Assembly: GCA_963783335.1 (NCBI GenBank)
Contig: CAWAND010000002.1
Location: 248,001-312,000 of the forward strand
Direction of reading: 5' to 3'
Origin: CAWAND01 sp963783335
GTDB lineage: Bacteria > Chloroflexota > Anaerolineae > Anaerolineales > E44-bin32
Length of the DNA stretch: 64,000 bases
The notes below the pieces were generated by a model. It worked only from the letters and a program-made list of their open reading frames with translations. It ran no database searches and had not been told where the DNA came from. The position numbers were made by a program, and so were the translations under genes. Positions 10,300 to 18,597 of the stretch are shown in pieces. Position 1 is the stretch's first letter. Each line of letters opens with the position of its first letter.

Positions 10300-10663
10300 C
10301 GATCCCCACGGCAGTGTTGCGGATGATGGCCAGCAGGGAGTAAAGGGTGAGAGCGATCACGGCTGGCTTGAAGCCGATGCCTACGATCGGGATCATCATC
10401 CCGAAAAGCGCCAGACTGGGAATGGTGTAGAGCATCCCGGCGACTTTGATGACGGGCTCATATAGCCAGCGGACGCGGGTGATGATGATTCCCAGACTGA
10501 CCCCGATCAGAATAGCGAAGAAGAGCGTGACAAAGGTGATGGTCAGGTGCCCCCACGTGAATTCAAGCACCCTGTCCGGGCGGCCGGTGCCGGGGAAGAA
10601 GTAAAGGACTCCCTTCTCCACCGAGATGGCAAAGGACAGCAAGTTGTTTAGGAAATCGGCCAT
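10223..10663 (-). CDS. Second osmoprotectant ABC permease, N-terminal part (frame-broken)
   Basis: This is the N-terminal two thirds of an OpuCB/D-type permease: a periplasmic lead-in, then helices around L-T-I-T-F-V-T-L-F-F-A and the Y-T-I-P-S-L-A-L-F block. True coding runs to about 10275, after which the frame is lost. It starts eight bases after the ATPase gene stop. Two permeases with one ATPase and one binding protein is the normal OpuB/OpuC composition. Confidence 0.82.
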   Translation of the reverse strand: MADFLNNLLSFAISVEKGVLYFFPGTGRPDRVLEFTWGHLTITFVTLFFAILIGVSLGIIITRVRWLYEPVIKVAGMLYTIPSLALFGMMIPIVGIGFKPAVIALTLYSLLAIIRNTAVGIDEVRPAVIEFGARHGYDPDADPVPD

Positions 10664-10670
10664 CGTATCC

Positions 10671-11795
10671 TCAGTTCGCCCGGTCCGAAGCAGAGTCGTG
10701 AATGAGCTCCTGCACGTCGCTCGCCGTCACGATCCCCTGCAATACACCTGCATCGCCCACCACCGGCATGTATGAAACACCGTAGCTCAGCATTTCGGAG
10801 AAGACGTTCTTCATGGTCGCCTCCTGCTCGGTCTGAGCGATGGGGGCGCGGGTGAATTCGCCGATGTGTTTGCCCGGATGCCGTTCGCAGCCCTCCAGAG
10901 TCACAAATCCGATCAACTTCTCTTTATCGTCGACCACCAGCATGTTGTCGAAATCCAGGCTGCGCATCTTGTCGATGGCGTCTTCAGCTGACATCATGTG
11001 GGGAAGATTGGCGATATCGGGCCGCATCACGTCCATGACGCGAACCAGGTTCAATCGCTTCAGTCCCCTATCGGCGCCGACGAAATCCGCCACGAACTCG
11101 TTGGCCGGCGAAGAAAGGATATTGGACGGCGAGTCGAATTGCTCAATTCGCCCTCCGACCTGCAGGATGCAGATCAGCGTGCCCATTTTGATCGCCTCGT
11201 CGATGTCATGCGTGACGAAGACGATCGTCTTCTTGATCTTCTTCTGCAGGCGCAGGAACTCATTTTGGAGATGATCACGGTTGATGGGGTCGATGGCGCC
11301 GAAAGGTTCATCCATCAGCATGACCGGCGGGTCGGCCGCCAGGGCCCGCACGACGCCAACCCGCTGGCGCTGGCCGCCGGAGAGTTCGCGCGGGTAGCGA
11401 TCCCGATACAGGCTGGGCTCCATGCCCACCATGGCCAGCAGTTCATCAACGCGCCCATCGATCTTGGGAGCATCCCACCCCAGCAGCACAGGCACCGTGG
11501 CAATGTTGTCCCGGATCGTCATGTGCGGGAAAAGGCCGATCTGCTGGATGACGTAGCCGATTCCCCGCCGCAGCATGACGGGATCCTTCTTTAGGATGTC
11601 ATCACCCTGCAGGAAGATCTGGCCATCGGTGGGCTCGATCAACCGGTTGATCATCTTGAGCGTGGTGGTCTTGCCGCAGCCCGACGGGCCGATCAGAACG
11701 CACGTTTCGCCTTCGGGCACTTCGAACGATACATCCTCGACAGCTGGCTGGCTGGCGCCCGGATAGGTCTTTGTGATGTGCTCGAGTTTGATCAT
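10671..11795 (-). CDS. Osmoprotectant ABC transporter ATPase with C-terminal CBS domains
   Basis: This 374-residue OpuCA/ProV-type ATPase has Walker A G-P-S-G-C-G-K-T-T (near residue 37), Q-loop Q-Q-I-G-L-F-P-H, signature L-S-G-G-Q-R-Q-R-V, Walker B V-M-L-M-D-E-P-F-G-A-I-D and the switch His in V-T-H-D-I-D-E-A. Two CBS motifs in residues about 255-370 are the ionic-strength/osmotic sensor of this family. ATG 11795 has GAGGAG upstream and fits the family start; the open frame extends further without homology. It is the first gene of the operon. Confidence 0.92.
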   Translation of the reverse strand: MIKLEHITKTYPGASQPAVEDVSFEVPEGETCVLIGPSGCGKTTTLKMINRLIEPTDGQIFLQGDDILKKDPVMLRRGIGYVIQQIGLFPHMTIRDNIATVPVLLGWDAPKIDGRVDELLAMVGMEPSLYRDRYPRELSGGQRQRVGVVRALAADPPVMLMDEPFGAIDPINRDHLQNEFLRLQKKIKKTIVFVTHDIDEAIKMGTLICILQVGGRIEQFDSPSNILSSPANEFVADFVGADRGLKRLNLVRVMDVMRPDIANLPHMMSAEDAIDKMRSLDFDNMLVVDDKEKLIGFVTLEGCERHPGKHIGEFTRAPIAQTEQEATMKNVFSEMLSYGVSYMPVVGDAGVLQGIVTASDVQELIHDSASDRAN

Positions 11796-12336
11796 AGGCG
11801 TGCTCCTCTGACACGTGGTCGGGCCGGGACGGGACGCGGAAGCGTGCTTGGAGTGGTGGTACAACCCAAGCGGGTCCGTCGGACAACGATTGACGGCTGG
11901 CGGCTGCTTCGCCCCTAGGACAGGTTAGGTCGGAGTCTGCCCAGTTCGGGCGTGGATCGCTCAACGGTCAAGGTGGACCAGAGCGCGTTCGCTCGGTCAG
12001 GAGGCCGCTTGCTAGGTCACAAGCGGATCTCAAAGACCTCGCGTGAGGCAGTCTGGCCGAGGCATCATACGTCCGCCCGGCCGGCTCGTCTGAGTTTCAA
12101 CTCTGCTCAGCGATTCCCATCCGTTGCGCAAGAGGCTGGCTGCAGATTGTGGCCCCGGGCAAGAAACCCCGTCCGGCGTCTCATCTCTTGCGCAGCTGGA
12201 GATGGATATATCCAGAATATAGTGGAATCCCGCCGAATGGTCAAACGGCTGACGGCCTTTTGGCCTGCGTCATGACACCGATACAGGGGATACAATAGGT
12301 CAGCCGTTCTTCCCCGAAAGAACAAGCGAGTCGAAC
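11796..12336. other. Long divergent spacer between the osmoprotectant operon and kynureninase
   Basis: No gene is supported in this 541-base stretch. It must hold both divergent promoters, but no convincing -35/-10 pair is visible. TACAAT at 12291-12296 is the best -10 candidate for kynureninase. The most striking element is the nested inverted repeat at 12126-12193. Confidence 0.4.
12126..12193 (+). repeat. Nested inverted repeat, possible structured leader of kynureninase
   Basis: GCGCAAGAG at 12126-12134 pairs perfectly with CTCTTGCGC at 12185-12193. Inside it CCGGGC (12155-12160) can pair with GTCCGG (12171-12176) around a 10-base loop. If transcribed, this would form an extended stem about 145 bases upstream of the kynU ATG. 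It matches no riboswitch class that I recognise. Confidence 0.3.
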
Positions 12337-13596
12337 ATGGACACCAGCCGTGCCTTCGCAGAGGGTCTGGATAGAGACGACGAATTGCGGGAGTTCCGTA
12401 AGCGTTTTGTGGTCCGAGATCCAGACCTGATCTATCTGGACGGCAATTCCTTGGGCCGTCTGCCCAAGGCCACGCAGGCCCGTCTGCACGCTGCAATCGA
12501 GGCTGAATGGGGAGCGCGCCTCATTCGCGGGTGGAATGAGGGTTGGTACGAGGCCAATCTCAGGATCGGAGGCAAGCTGGCCGAGTTGATCGGCGCGCGA
12601 CCGGATGAAGTGGTCATCGCCGATTCGACGTCGGTCAACCTGTACAAGGCTGCCATGGCCGCCGTGCGAGCGCGTCCTGGGCGGCATAAGATCATCACCG
12701 ATAACCTGAACTTCCCTTCAGATGTCTATATCCTGCACTCCGTGGCTCGCCAGTCCGGAGACCTGGATGTGGTCGTTCTGGCCTCGCCCGACGGCGTGAG
12801 TCTCGAACCGGCCCAGTTGGAAGACGCCTTGGACGAAGACACAGCGTTCTTGGCCCTCTCTCACACCGCTTTCAAGAGCGGATTCACGCATGATCTCGGC
12901 CGGGTAACACAATTGGCCCACGCGGTTGGGGCACTGGTCGTCTGGGATATGAGCCACTCGGTAGGAGCGGTCGAGGCGCACTTGGGCGAGGCCGGCGCCG
13001 ACCTCGCGTTGGGCTGCACCTACAAGTATCTGAACGGCGGGCCGGGCTCGCCGGCCTTTCTCTACGTTCGGCGGGACCTGCAGGCCCAACTGGTCAACCC
13101 CATCACGGGTTGGTTCAGCCAGGAGCAGCCGTTCGAGATGAGCCTGGACTATCGCGCCGCGCAGGGCATACGCCGTTTCCTTACCGGCACGCCGCCGACC
13201 CTCTCCATGCTGGCTATCGAACCCGGGGTAGATATGCTGCGTGAGGCCGGAATGCATCGGGTGCGGGCTAAGTCGGTGCGGCAGACGTCCTATCTGGTTG
13301 ATCTGTGGCGCGAACGTCTGGCGCCCCTTGGATTCAGCCTGGGATCGCCCGAAGATCCGGCCGTTCGGGGGGCGCATGTCTCGCTCGGGCATGAGCATGC
13401 GCTGGCGATCGACCAGGCTCTGATCCATGAAGCGGGAGTGCTGCCCGACTTCCGTCCCCCCGACAACATCCGACTGGGGATTTCGCCTCTGTACACATCC
13501 TTCGTCGAAATCAACGAGGCGGTTGAGCGGCTGGTGCATGTGGTGACCGAAAAGCGCTACCAAACCTACGCGGGGAGCACGCCGGCCGTCATTTGA
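12337..13596 (+). CDS. kynU: Kynureninase
   Basis: This 419-residue fold-type I PLP enzyme cleaves L-kynurenine to anthranilate and alanine (or 3-hydroxykynurenine to 3-hydroxyanthranilate) in tryptophan degradation. The PLP lysine is in C-T-Y-K-Y-L-N-G-G-P-G-S-P-A near residue 230. Other family features are Y-L-D-G-N-S-L-G near residue 32, W-D-M-S-H-S-V-G (PLP-ring Asp) and the C-terminal R-L-G-I-S-P-L-Y. Length is typical. No other kynurenine-pathway gene is adjacent, so it may serve Trp salvage with partners elsewhere. Confidence 0.93.
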   Translation: MDTSRAFAEGLDRDDELREFRKRFVVRDPDLIYLDGNSLGRLPKATQARLHAAIEAEWGARLIRGWNEGWYEANLRIGGKLAELIGARPDEVVIADSTSVNLYKAAMAAVRARPGRHKIITDNLNFPSDVYILHSVARQSGDLDVVVLASPDGVSLEPAQLEDALDEDTAFLALSHTAFKSGFTHDLGRVTQLAHAVGALVVWDMSHSVGAVEAHLGEAGADLALGCTYKYLNGGPGSPAFLYVRRDLQAQLVNPITGWFSQEQPFEMSLDYRAAQGIRRFLTGTPPTLSMLAIEPGVDMLREAGMHRVRAKSVRQTSYLVDLWRERLAPLGFSLGSPEDPAVRGAHVSLGHEHALAIDQALIHEAGVLPDFRPPDNIRLGISPLYTSFVEINEAVERLVHVVTEKRYQTYAGSTPAVI

Positions 13597-13914
13597 TCGT
13601 CAAGCCCCTAACGTTTGTGAAAATCCTCACAAGTGGCGCTGGTGAGGCGCGCGGTTGGTCGCAGCCTTATCAAGACGATGGTTGACGCAGGTTCTCGTCT
13701 TGGTGGGCTGAATGCTGCATGTCGCACGCTTTCTCGAGTCCGATCTTGGACGGCTGCCCGGTCTTCTGAAGAGTGCATCCCCTTGTTACAATGAAATAGC
13801 CCTGTGCGGTCGGCCCACGGCCGAAGGTTTCTGCGCGAAAGGTGCGGGCTGCCGGTTGACCTTCACAAGGGCTGAAAATCGATGGATATCCTAAGTTAGA
13901 GAAGGCGTTATCGA
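13597..13914. other. Intergenic region upstream of the S41 protease-like gene
   Basis: No gene is supported in these 318 bases. It contains the palindrome at 13615-13632, 19 bases after the kynU stop, and a possible -10 element TACAAT at 13788-13793. GAAGG lies near the ATG at 13915. Confidence 0.4.
13615..13632. repeat. Rex-like palindrome, copy 2
   Basis: TTGTGA-AAATCC-TCACAA is a perfect TTGTGA/TCACAA inverted repeat, with one mismatch in the inner A/T pair of the TTGTGAA-N4-TTCACAA form. It begins 19 bases after the kynU stop codon. Confidence 0.6.
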
Positions 13915-15186
13915 ATGCATAAAGGCATGAAAGTGCTTGGTCTGGCCAGCTTGAGTCTGCTGATGCTGGTGCTGGGAGGGGTAGGCGGCGTCGCCATCAC
14001 CGAGGCCAGACTTCACACAACCAGCAGCACGGCCCTTGACGTCCCTGCGAACGCTCAGGGCTCGTTTCGTTTGATGGAGCAGGCCTGGAACATGATCGAC
14101 CAGAACTACGTCGATCAAAAGGCCGTTGACCCGCAAACCCTGAGCTATGGCGCCATCAGCGGCATGGTCAACGCCCTCGGTGATACGGGGCACAGCCGAT
14201 TTCTAACCCCCGAGATGAGGACCCAGGAACAGAATGCGATCCAGGGCAAGTTCTCCGGCATCGGCGCCGAGGTCCAGATGAAGGATGGCCACGTCGTCAT
14301 CGTGGCGCCGCTCGACGGCTCGCCGGCGCAGAAAGCGGGGGTCATGCCGGGCGACATGGTTGTCAAGGTGGATGGCGAGGATGTGACCGGACAACCCCTT
14401 GAGCAGGTGGTCTCCAAAATCCTGGGCAAAGCGGGGACCCAGGTGACCCTTACCCTGCAAGACCCCAAAACCGGCACCATGCGCGACGTGTCGATCACCC
14501 GGGCCGAGATCACAATCCACAATGTCACCTGGCAAATGCTGCCGGGAACCAAGGTGGCGCATTTGCGAATCGCGGCCTTCAGCCAGGGGGTCACGCCGGA
14601 TTTGAAGAAGGCGCTGGGAGAAATCAAGGACGCCGGCGCGACGGGCATCGTGCTCGATCTGCGCAACGACCCGGGTGGCCTGCTCGACGAAGCCATTGGG
14701 GTCACCAGCCAGTTCCTCACCTCAGGCGATGTGCTGCTCGAAAAGGATGCCAAGGGGAATGTGACGCACGTTCCGGTCAAATCGGGGGCTTTGGCGCCGG
14801 ATCTGCCCATGGTGGTGCTTATCAACCAGGGAACGGCCAGCGCTGCAGAGATTGTCTCGGGCGCGCTTCAAGATGCGGGCCGCGCCCAACTGGTTGGTGA
14901 GACGACGTTCGGAACAGGGACGGTCCTTCAGGACTTCCCGTTGGCGGATGGCTCATCCATGCTTCTGGCCACTCAAGAATGGCTGACACCCAAGGGACGG
15001 GTGATTTGGCATCAGGGCATTGAGCCGGGACAAGTGGTCGCGTTGCCCAGCGGAGTGGTGCCCTTGACGCCTGAGGGCGAGCGCCAGATGACTGCGGCGG
15101 ATCTGAAGTCCAGTCAAGACGCCCAACTCTTGGAGGGACTGAAGCTCCTGACCCAGCGCTTGCGGCCGAGTGCCAACGCCCAGTGA
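13915..15186 (+). CDS. S41 (C-terminal processing) peptidase-like protein with altered catalytic Lys
   Basis: This 423-residue CtpA-like protein has an N-terminal hydrophobic anchor (residues about 5-30), an S41 N-terminal helical region, a PDZ domain (about 110-190) and the tail-protease core. The nucleophile Ser309 is present in G-T-A-S-A-A-E. The general-base Lys normally found 25 residues later (G-K-G) is Thr334, in T-F-G-T-G-T-V-L. It may therefore be an inactive or mechanistically altered protease, or use another base. The usual role is cell-envelope protein processing. ATG 13915 was chosen with GAAGG upstream; ATG 13927 is possible. Confidence 0.87.
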   Translation: MHKGMKVLGLASLSLLMLVLGGVGGVAITEARLHTTSSTALDVPANAQGSFRLMEQAWNMIDQNYVDQKAVDPQTLSYGAISGMVNALGDTGHSRFLTPEMRTQEQNAIQGKFSGIGAEVQMKDGHVVIVAPLDGSPAQKAGVMPGDMVVKVDGEDVTGQPLEQVVSKILGKAGTQVTLTLQDPKTGTMRDVSITRAEITIHNVTWQMLPGTKVAHLRIAAFSQGVTPDLKKALGEIKDAGATGIVLDLRNDPGGLLDEAIGVTSQFLTSGDVLLEKDAKGNVTHVPVKSGALAPDLPMVVLINQGTASAAEIVSGALQDAGRAQLVGETTFGTGTVLQDFPLADGSSMLLATQEWLTPKGRVIWHQGIEPGQVVALPSGVVPLTPEGERQMTAADLKSSQDAQLLEGLKLLTQRLRPSANAQ

Positions 15187-15362
15187 TGATCTTCGGGCCG
15201 ATGAACCAGTGAGGGTCGGGCCTTGGCGCGCCGTTCATTGGGGTACAGAAGGGCAGCATGACATCGGATGACATTCTGGGACGCCTGGTTTGGATTGTGG
15301 CCCGAAGGATGGCGTCAATGGCTTTCTTACAGCGCGCTGTGACCTTCGCCGGAGGCTAGGCT

Positions 15363-16262
15363 ATGTTCAAGAAACTGCTGGTTCCGTTGGACGGATCGCC
15401 GATGGCCGAAGCGGCGCTGGCGCCGGCTGCCTATGTCGCGCAGCGGTTGGGCGCAGATGTGGCGCTGATTCACATCATCGAACGTGACTCCCCCAGTGAA
15501 GTCCACGGGGAAAAACACCTCAACGATCCGGCTGAGGCGCAGGCCTACCTTGAGAAGGTTGCCAAGACTCGATTCAACTCTTCGGTGAACGTCGAGTGTC
15601 ACGTTCACACCAATTTTGTCAGGGATGTGCCACAGAGCATCGCCGACCACGCCGACGAATTCGCACCAGATCTGATCGTCATGTGTACCCACGGCCGGAG
15701 TGGGCTGGGAGTTCGCCTGTTTGGCAGCATCGCCCAGCAAGTGGTGTCCCTGGGCAAGACGCCGGTGCTCTTTGTCCAACCAGGCAGTGAGCATCGGGAG
15801 GATTTCGAATGTAAGTTGGTGCTGGTGCCATTGGATGGCGATCCGGCGCATGAGCAAGGGATGCAGGTAGCGGGCAGATTCGCCGAAGCGTGTGGCGCCT
15901 CACTGCACCTGGTGACGGTGGTGCAAACGCTGGGAACGCTGACAGGCGAGAATGCTGCCACTGGCAAGCTGCTCCCCGGGGCGACATCGGCCATGCTCGA
16001 TATGAGTCTTGAGGCAGCTGAAGAGTATCTCGACCGCATGTTGTCAACCCTGACGGAGCAAGGCGTGTCGGCCAGCAAGGCGGTTCGGCGAGGCGATCCA
16101 AGCGGCGCCATCGTCAAGGAAGCCAATTCCCGTGATGTCGATCTGATTGTGCTCGGCACGCATGGGCGCAGCGGCATGGAAGCGTTCTGGGCACGCAGCG
16201 TGGCAGCCGCGGTAGCCGGCCGTTCGAACCTGCCCCTGCTCCTGGTTCCCATTCGAGCATGA
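15363..16262 (+). CDS. Tandem-domain universal stress protein (UspA family)
   Basis: This 299-residue protein has two Usp domains (about 1-145 and 150-299). Each begins with the K-L-L-V-P-L-D-G / K-L-V-L-V-P-L-D-G strand and ends with a T-H-G-R-S-G nucleotide-binding loop, so ATP binding is likely in both. Such proteins modulate stress responses; the precise target is unknown. GGAGG lies seven bases before the ATG. The AI-2E-type exporter gene follows 19 bases later and is probably cotranscribed. Confidence 0.92.
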   Translation: MFKKLLVPLDGSPMAEAALAPAAYVAQRLGADVALIHIIERDSPSEVHGEKHLNDPAEAQAYLEKVAKTRFNSSVNVECHVHTNFVRDVPQSIADHADEFAPDLIVMCTHGRSGLGVRLFGSIAQQVVSLGKTPVLFVQPGSEHREDFECKLVLVPLDGDPAHEQGMQVAGRFAEACGASLHLVTVVQTLGTLTGENAATGKLLPGATSAMLDMSLEAAEEYLDRMLSTLTEQGVSASKAVRRGDPSGAIVKEANSRDVDLIVLGTHGRSGMEAFWARSVAAAVAGRSNLPLLLVPIRA

Positions 16263-16281
16263 TCTCAGTCAGCTGCAGGCC

Positions 16282-17343
16282 GTGAACGATCGGACGTCCA
16301 ACTGGCGAATGAGCGCCCAGGCCTGGTTGGCGTTGCTCGCCTTGGGCCTGACCTTCTGGCTGGTCTATTCCCAATCGGCGCTGCTGGTTGAGATGGCCGG
16401 TGTGCTGTTTGGTGGCCTGTTGGTTGGTCTGTCGATCCGGCCCGTGGCCGGAGCTCTGGCCAACCGCAAGGTGCCTCGCGGCCTGACGGTGATCGTTGTC
16501 TACCTGCTCGTGCTTGGTTTGTGGGTTCTGATGGGCAATTTGCTGGTCCCGACCATCCAGGCGGATGTCGCCTATTTTCGGGTCCACGGATTGGGGCTGC
16601 TGCAGTCCGCCTTCGACCACGTCACAACCTTGCCAATATTGGATCAGCTCTTCCCGTCTCCGGGAGGGTTGAGCCAAACGCTGGCGCAGCGGGTCGATGC
16701 CTTCACCGCCGTATTGATCGATGCCATCACCGGCATAGGCGGTTTTGCTCTCGACCTGCTCCTGTCCCTTGTCCTCGGCTATTTCGTGGCGGCCGACCCA
16801 GGCTTGGGCAAGGGGATATTCGACGTCTGGGTTCCCGCCCGCCACAGAACGGCGCTGAGGGTGCTGCTCGGGCGGCTTGAGAGCAGGCTGACGCGTTGGA
16901 TTTGGGCCCAGTTGGCCGTGGGCCTTTACTTTGCGCTGGCATTCACCATCGGCCTGTCGCTGCTGCGCGTGCCATTCGGCGTGACGATCGGCATTGTGGG
17001 CGGCGTGGTCGAGATCATCCCTTATGTGGGTGGGGTTTTCGCATTCACCCTGGCCGTCCTGAGCGCCCTGACCACCAATCCGTGGCTCGCCTTGTGGGTG
17101 GCTGTTTTCTACCTGGTGGTGGTCGAGCTCGAATCACACGTTGTGGCGCCAGCCCTTTATGGGCGAGTCCTCAATTTGCACCCGGCGGTGGTGCTGCTCG
17201 CCCTGGTCGTGGGGGGCAAGCTGGGCGGTGTGATCGGGCTCTTGTTCGCCGTCCCGGTCGTGGTTGTGATAGCGGTTCTTCTGGATGAGGCCAAGGCCGT
17301 CATCGAAGGTGAAGCGTTCGAAGACGTAGCTCACAATCATTAG
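16282..17343 (+). CDS. AI-2E family transporter (PerM/YdiK/TqsA-like)
   Basis: This 353-residue polytopic membrane protein has about eight helices, a large central extracytoplasmic segment (residues about 90-150), the family motif P-Y-V-G-G near residue 248, and the late E-S-H-V-V-A-P-A-L-Y block. The family includes TqsA (AI-2 export) and Na+/H+ antiporters, so the substrate is not determined. GTG 16282 is the likely start; ATG 16309 is in frame. Confidence 0.85.
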   Translation: MNDRTSNWRMSAQAWLALLALGLTFWLVYSQSALLVEMAGVLFGGLLVGLSIRPVAGALANRKVPRGLTVIVVYLLVLGLWVLMGNLLVPTIQADVAYFRVHGLGLLQSAFDHVTTLPILDQLFPSPGGLSQTLAQRVDAFTAVLIDAITGIGGFALDLLLSLVLGYFVAADPGLGKGIFDVWVPARHRTALRVLLGRLESRLTRWIWAQLAVGLYFALAFTIGLSLLRVPFGVTIGIVGGVVEIIPYVGGVFAFTLAVLSALTTNPWLALWVAVFYLVVVELESHVVAPALYGRVLNLHPAVVLLALVVGGKLGGVIGLLFAVPVVVVIAVLLDEAKAVIEGEAFEDVAHNH

Positions 17344-17400
17344 CTCCAATTCAACTGATCAACAGAAGGAGGTAAGAGGCGAATCTCGCGCTGGTGGCGA

Positions 17401-17420
17401 CCCGGCTGAATTCAGCCGGG
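17401..17420. repeat. Perfect 20-bp palindrome
   Basis: CCCGGCTGAATTCAGCCGGG is a perfect self-complementary sequence 58 bases after the AI-2E gene stop and 30 bases before the VIT1 gene start. It could be an operator for the iron-transporter-like gene or part of a transcript hairpin. No T tract follows. Confidence 0.45.
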
Positions 17421-17449
17421 AAGCATCGAGAGGTTGGCCTCATTTCGCA

Positions 17450-18574
17450 ATGACAGATCAAAAGACTCTGGACAAAGCAGACCTGGTTGACAACTGGCGC
17501 CGGGAAGTCGAAAGCGCCGATTTGTATCGCAAGCTCATTCCCCATGCCAGGACGGACCGCGTGCGGGAAGGGCTGGCCGAGATGGCGGAGCAGGAGGATG
17601 GTCACGCCCAAGTTTGGCAGGAAAAGCTCAAGGAGATGGGTGTGGACACCCGGCGCTCCGGTCCGGATCTTCGAATCCGCATGATCCTGTGGTTGTCCCG
17701 GGTCTTGGGCGCCGACAGCCTTCTGAGTTTGCTGGTGCGGGATGAAGTCAACGATATCGGGATCTATGTCCGCCAGGCAGAGGGCTCGGGGGACAATGAG
17801 ACTTTCGCTCAGGTTTTGAAGGACGAGACATCCCACGCGACCTTCCTGCGGACGCTCCACCGCCCGGACGATGACCACGAGATTGAACCATGGCACCAAG
17901 GTGTTGACGCCAGCGGATGGCTTCGGTCGGTGGTTTATGGGTTCAATGACGGCCTGACAGCCAACTTCGGCCTGGTGATGGGTGTTGTGGGGGCCAACAT
18001 CACCGCCAATCTCGTGCTCCTGACCGGGTTCGCCGGCTTGCTGGCCGATGCGCTTTCGATGGCGTCGAGCGCATTCCTGGCAGGCCGGTCAGAGCAGGAG
18101 GTTCGTGAGCATCACCTGCGACTCGAGCGGGCTGAGATCACATACATGCCGGACCACGAGCGGGAAGAACTCAAGCAGATCTACATGGGAAAAGGGCTGT
18201 CTGAGGACGAAGCCGATCAGGTCGCAAGCGCATTGATGAAACGGCCGGAGGCTGCGCTGGCGCAGCTGGCAGCAGATGAACTGGGGTTGGATATCGAGGC
18301 CTCCCAGACACCGCTTCAAGAGGGCGTCTTGACCGGGATCGCCACCGGGTTTGGGGCCGTGATTCCGATCATCCCATTTATCTTCCTCTCCGGACCGGCC
18401 GCCATCTGGCTTGGCATCGGTATCAGCATGCTGGCCCACTTCGCCGTGGGAGCCAGCCGGGCGATCTTCACCGGACGGCCTGCCATTCGAAGCGGGTTTG
18501 AAATGTTTCTGGTTGGAATGGGCGTCGCCGTGGCGACTTTCGTTATCGGGCGTTTCTTCGGAGTCGGGCTCTGA
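17450..18574 (+). CDS. Ferritin-like/rubrerythrin domain fused to VIT1/CCC1 transporter
   Basis: In this 374-residue protein, residues about 10-145 form a ferritin-like helical bundle with Glu/His metal-ligand candidates (N-W-R-R-E-V-E-S-A and E-Q-E-D-G-H-A). Residues about 160-374 are a VIT1/CCC1 transporter with D-G-L-T-A-N-F-G-L-V-M-G in the first helix, a cytoplasmic metal-binding hairpin rich in Glu, and three later helices. VIT1 proteins move Fe2+ or Mn2+ out of the cytosol; the fused domain probably binds or oxidises iron. The start ATG at 17450 lacks a strong ribosome site. Confidence 0.9.
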   Translation: MTDQKTLDKADLVDNWRREVESADLYRKLIPHARTDRVREGLAEMAEQEDGHAQVWQEKLKEMGVDTRRSGPDLRIRMILWLSRVLGADSLLSLLVRDEVNDIGIYVRQAEGSGDNETFAQVLKDETSHATFLRTLHRPDDDHEIEPWHQGVDASGWLRSVVYGFNDGLTANFGLVMGVVGANITANLVLLTGFAGLLADALSMASSAFLAGRSEQEVREHHLRLERAEITYMPDHEREELKQIYMGKGLSEDEADQVASALMKRPEAALAQLAADELGLDIEASQTPLQEGVLTGIATGFGAVIPIIPFIFLSGPAAIWLGIGISMLAHFAVGASRAIFTGRPAIRSGFEMFLVGMGVAVATFVIGRFFGVGL

Positions 18575-18597
18575 CACTCGACCCCGACCGGTTCGTC

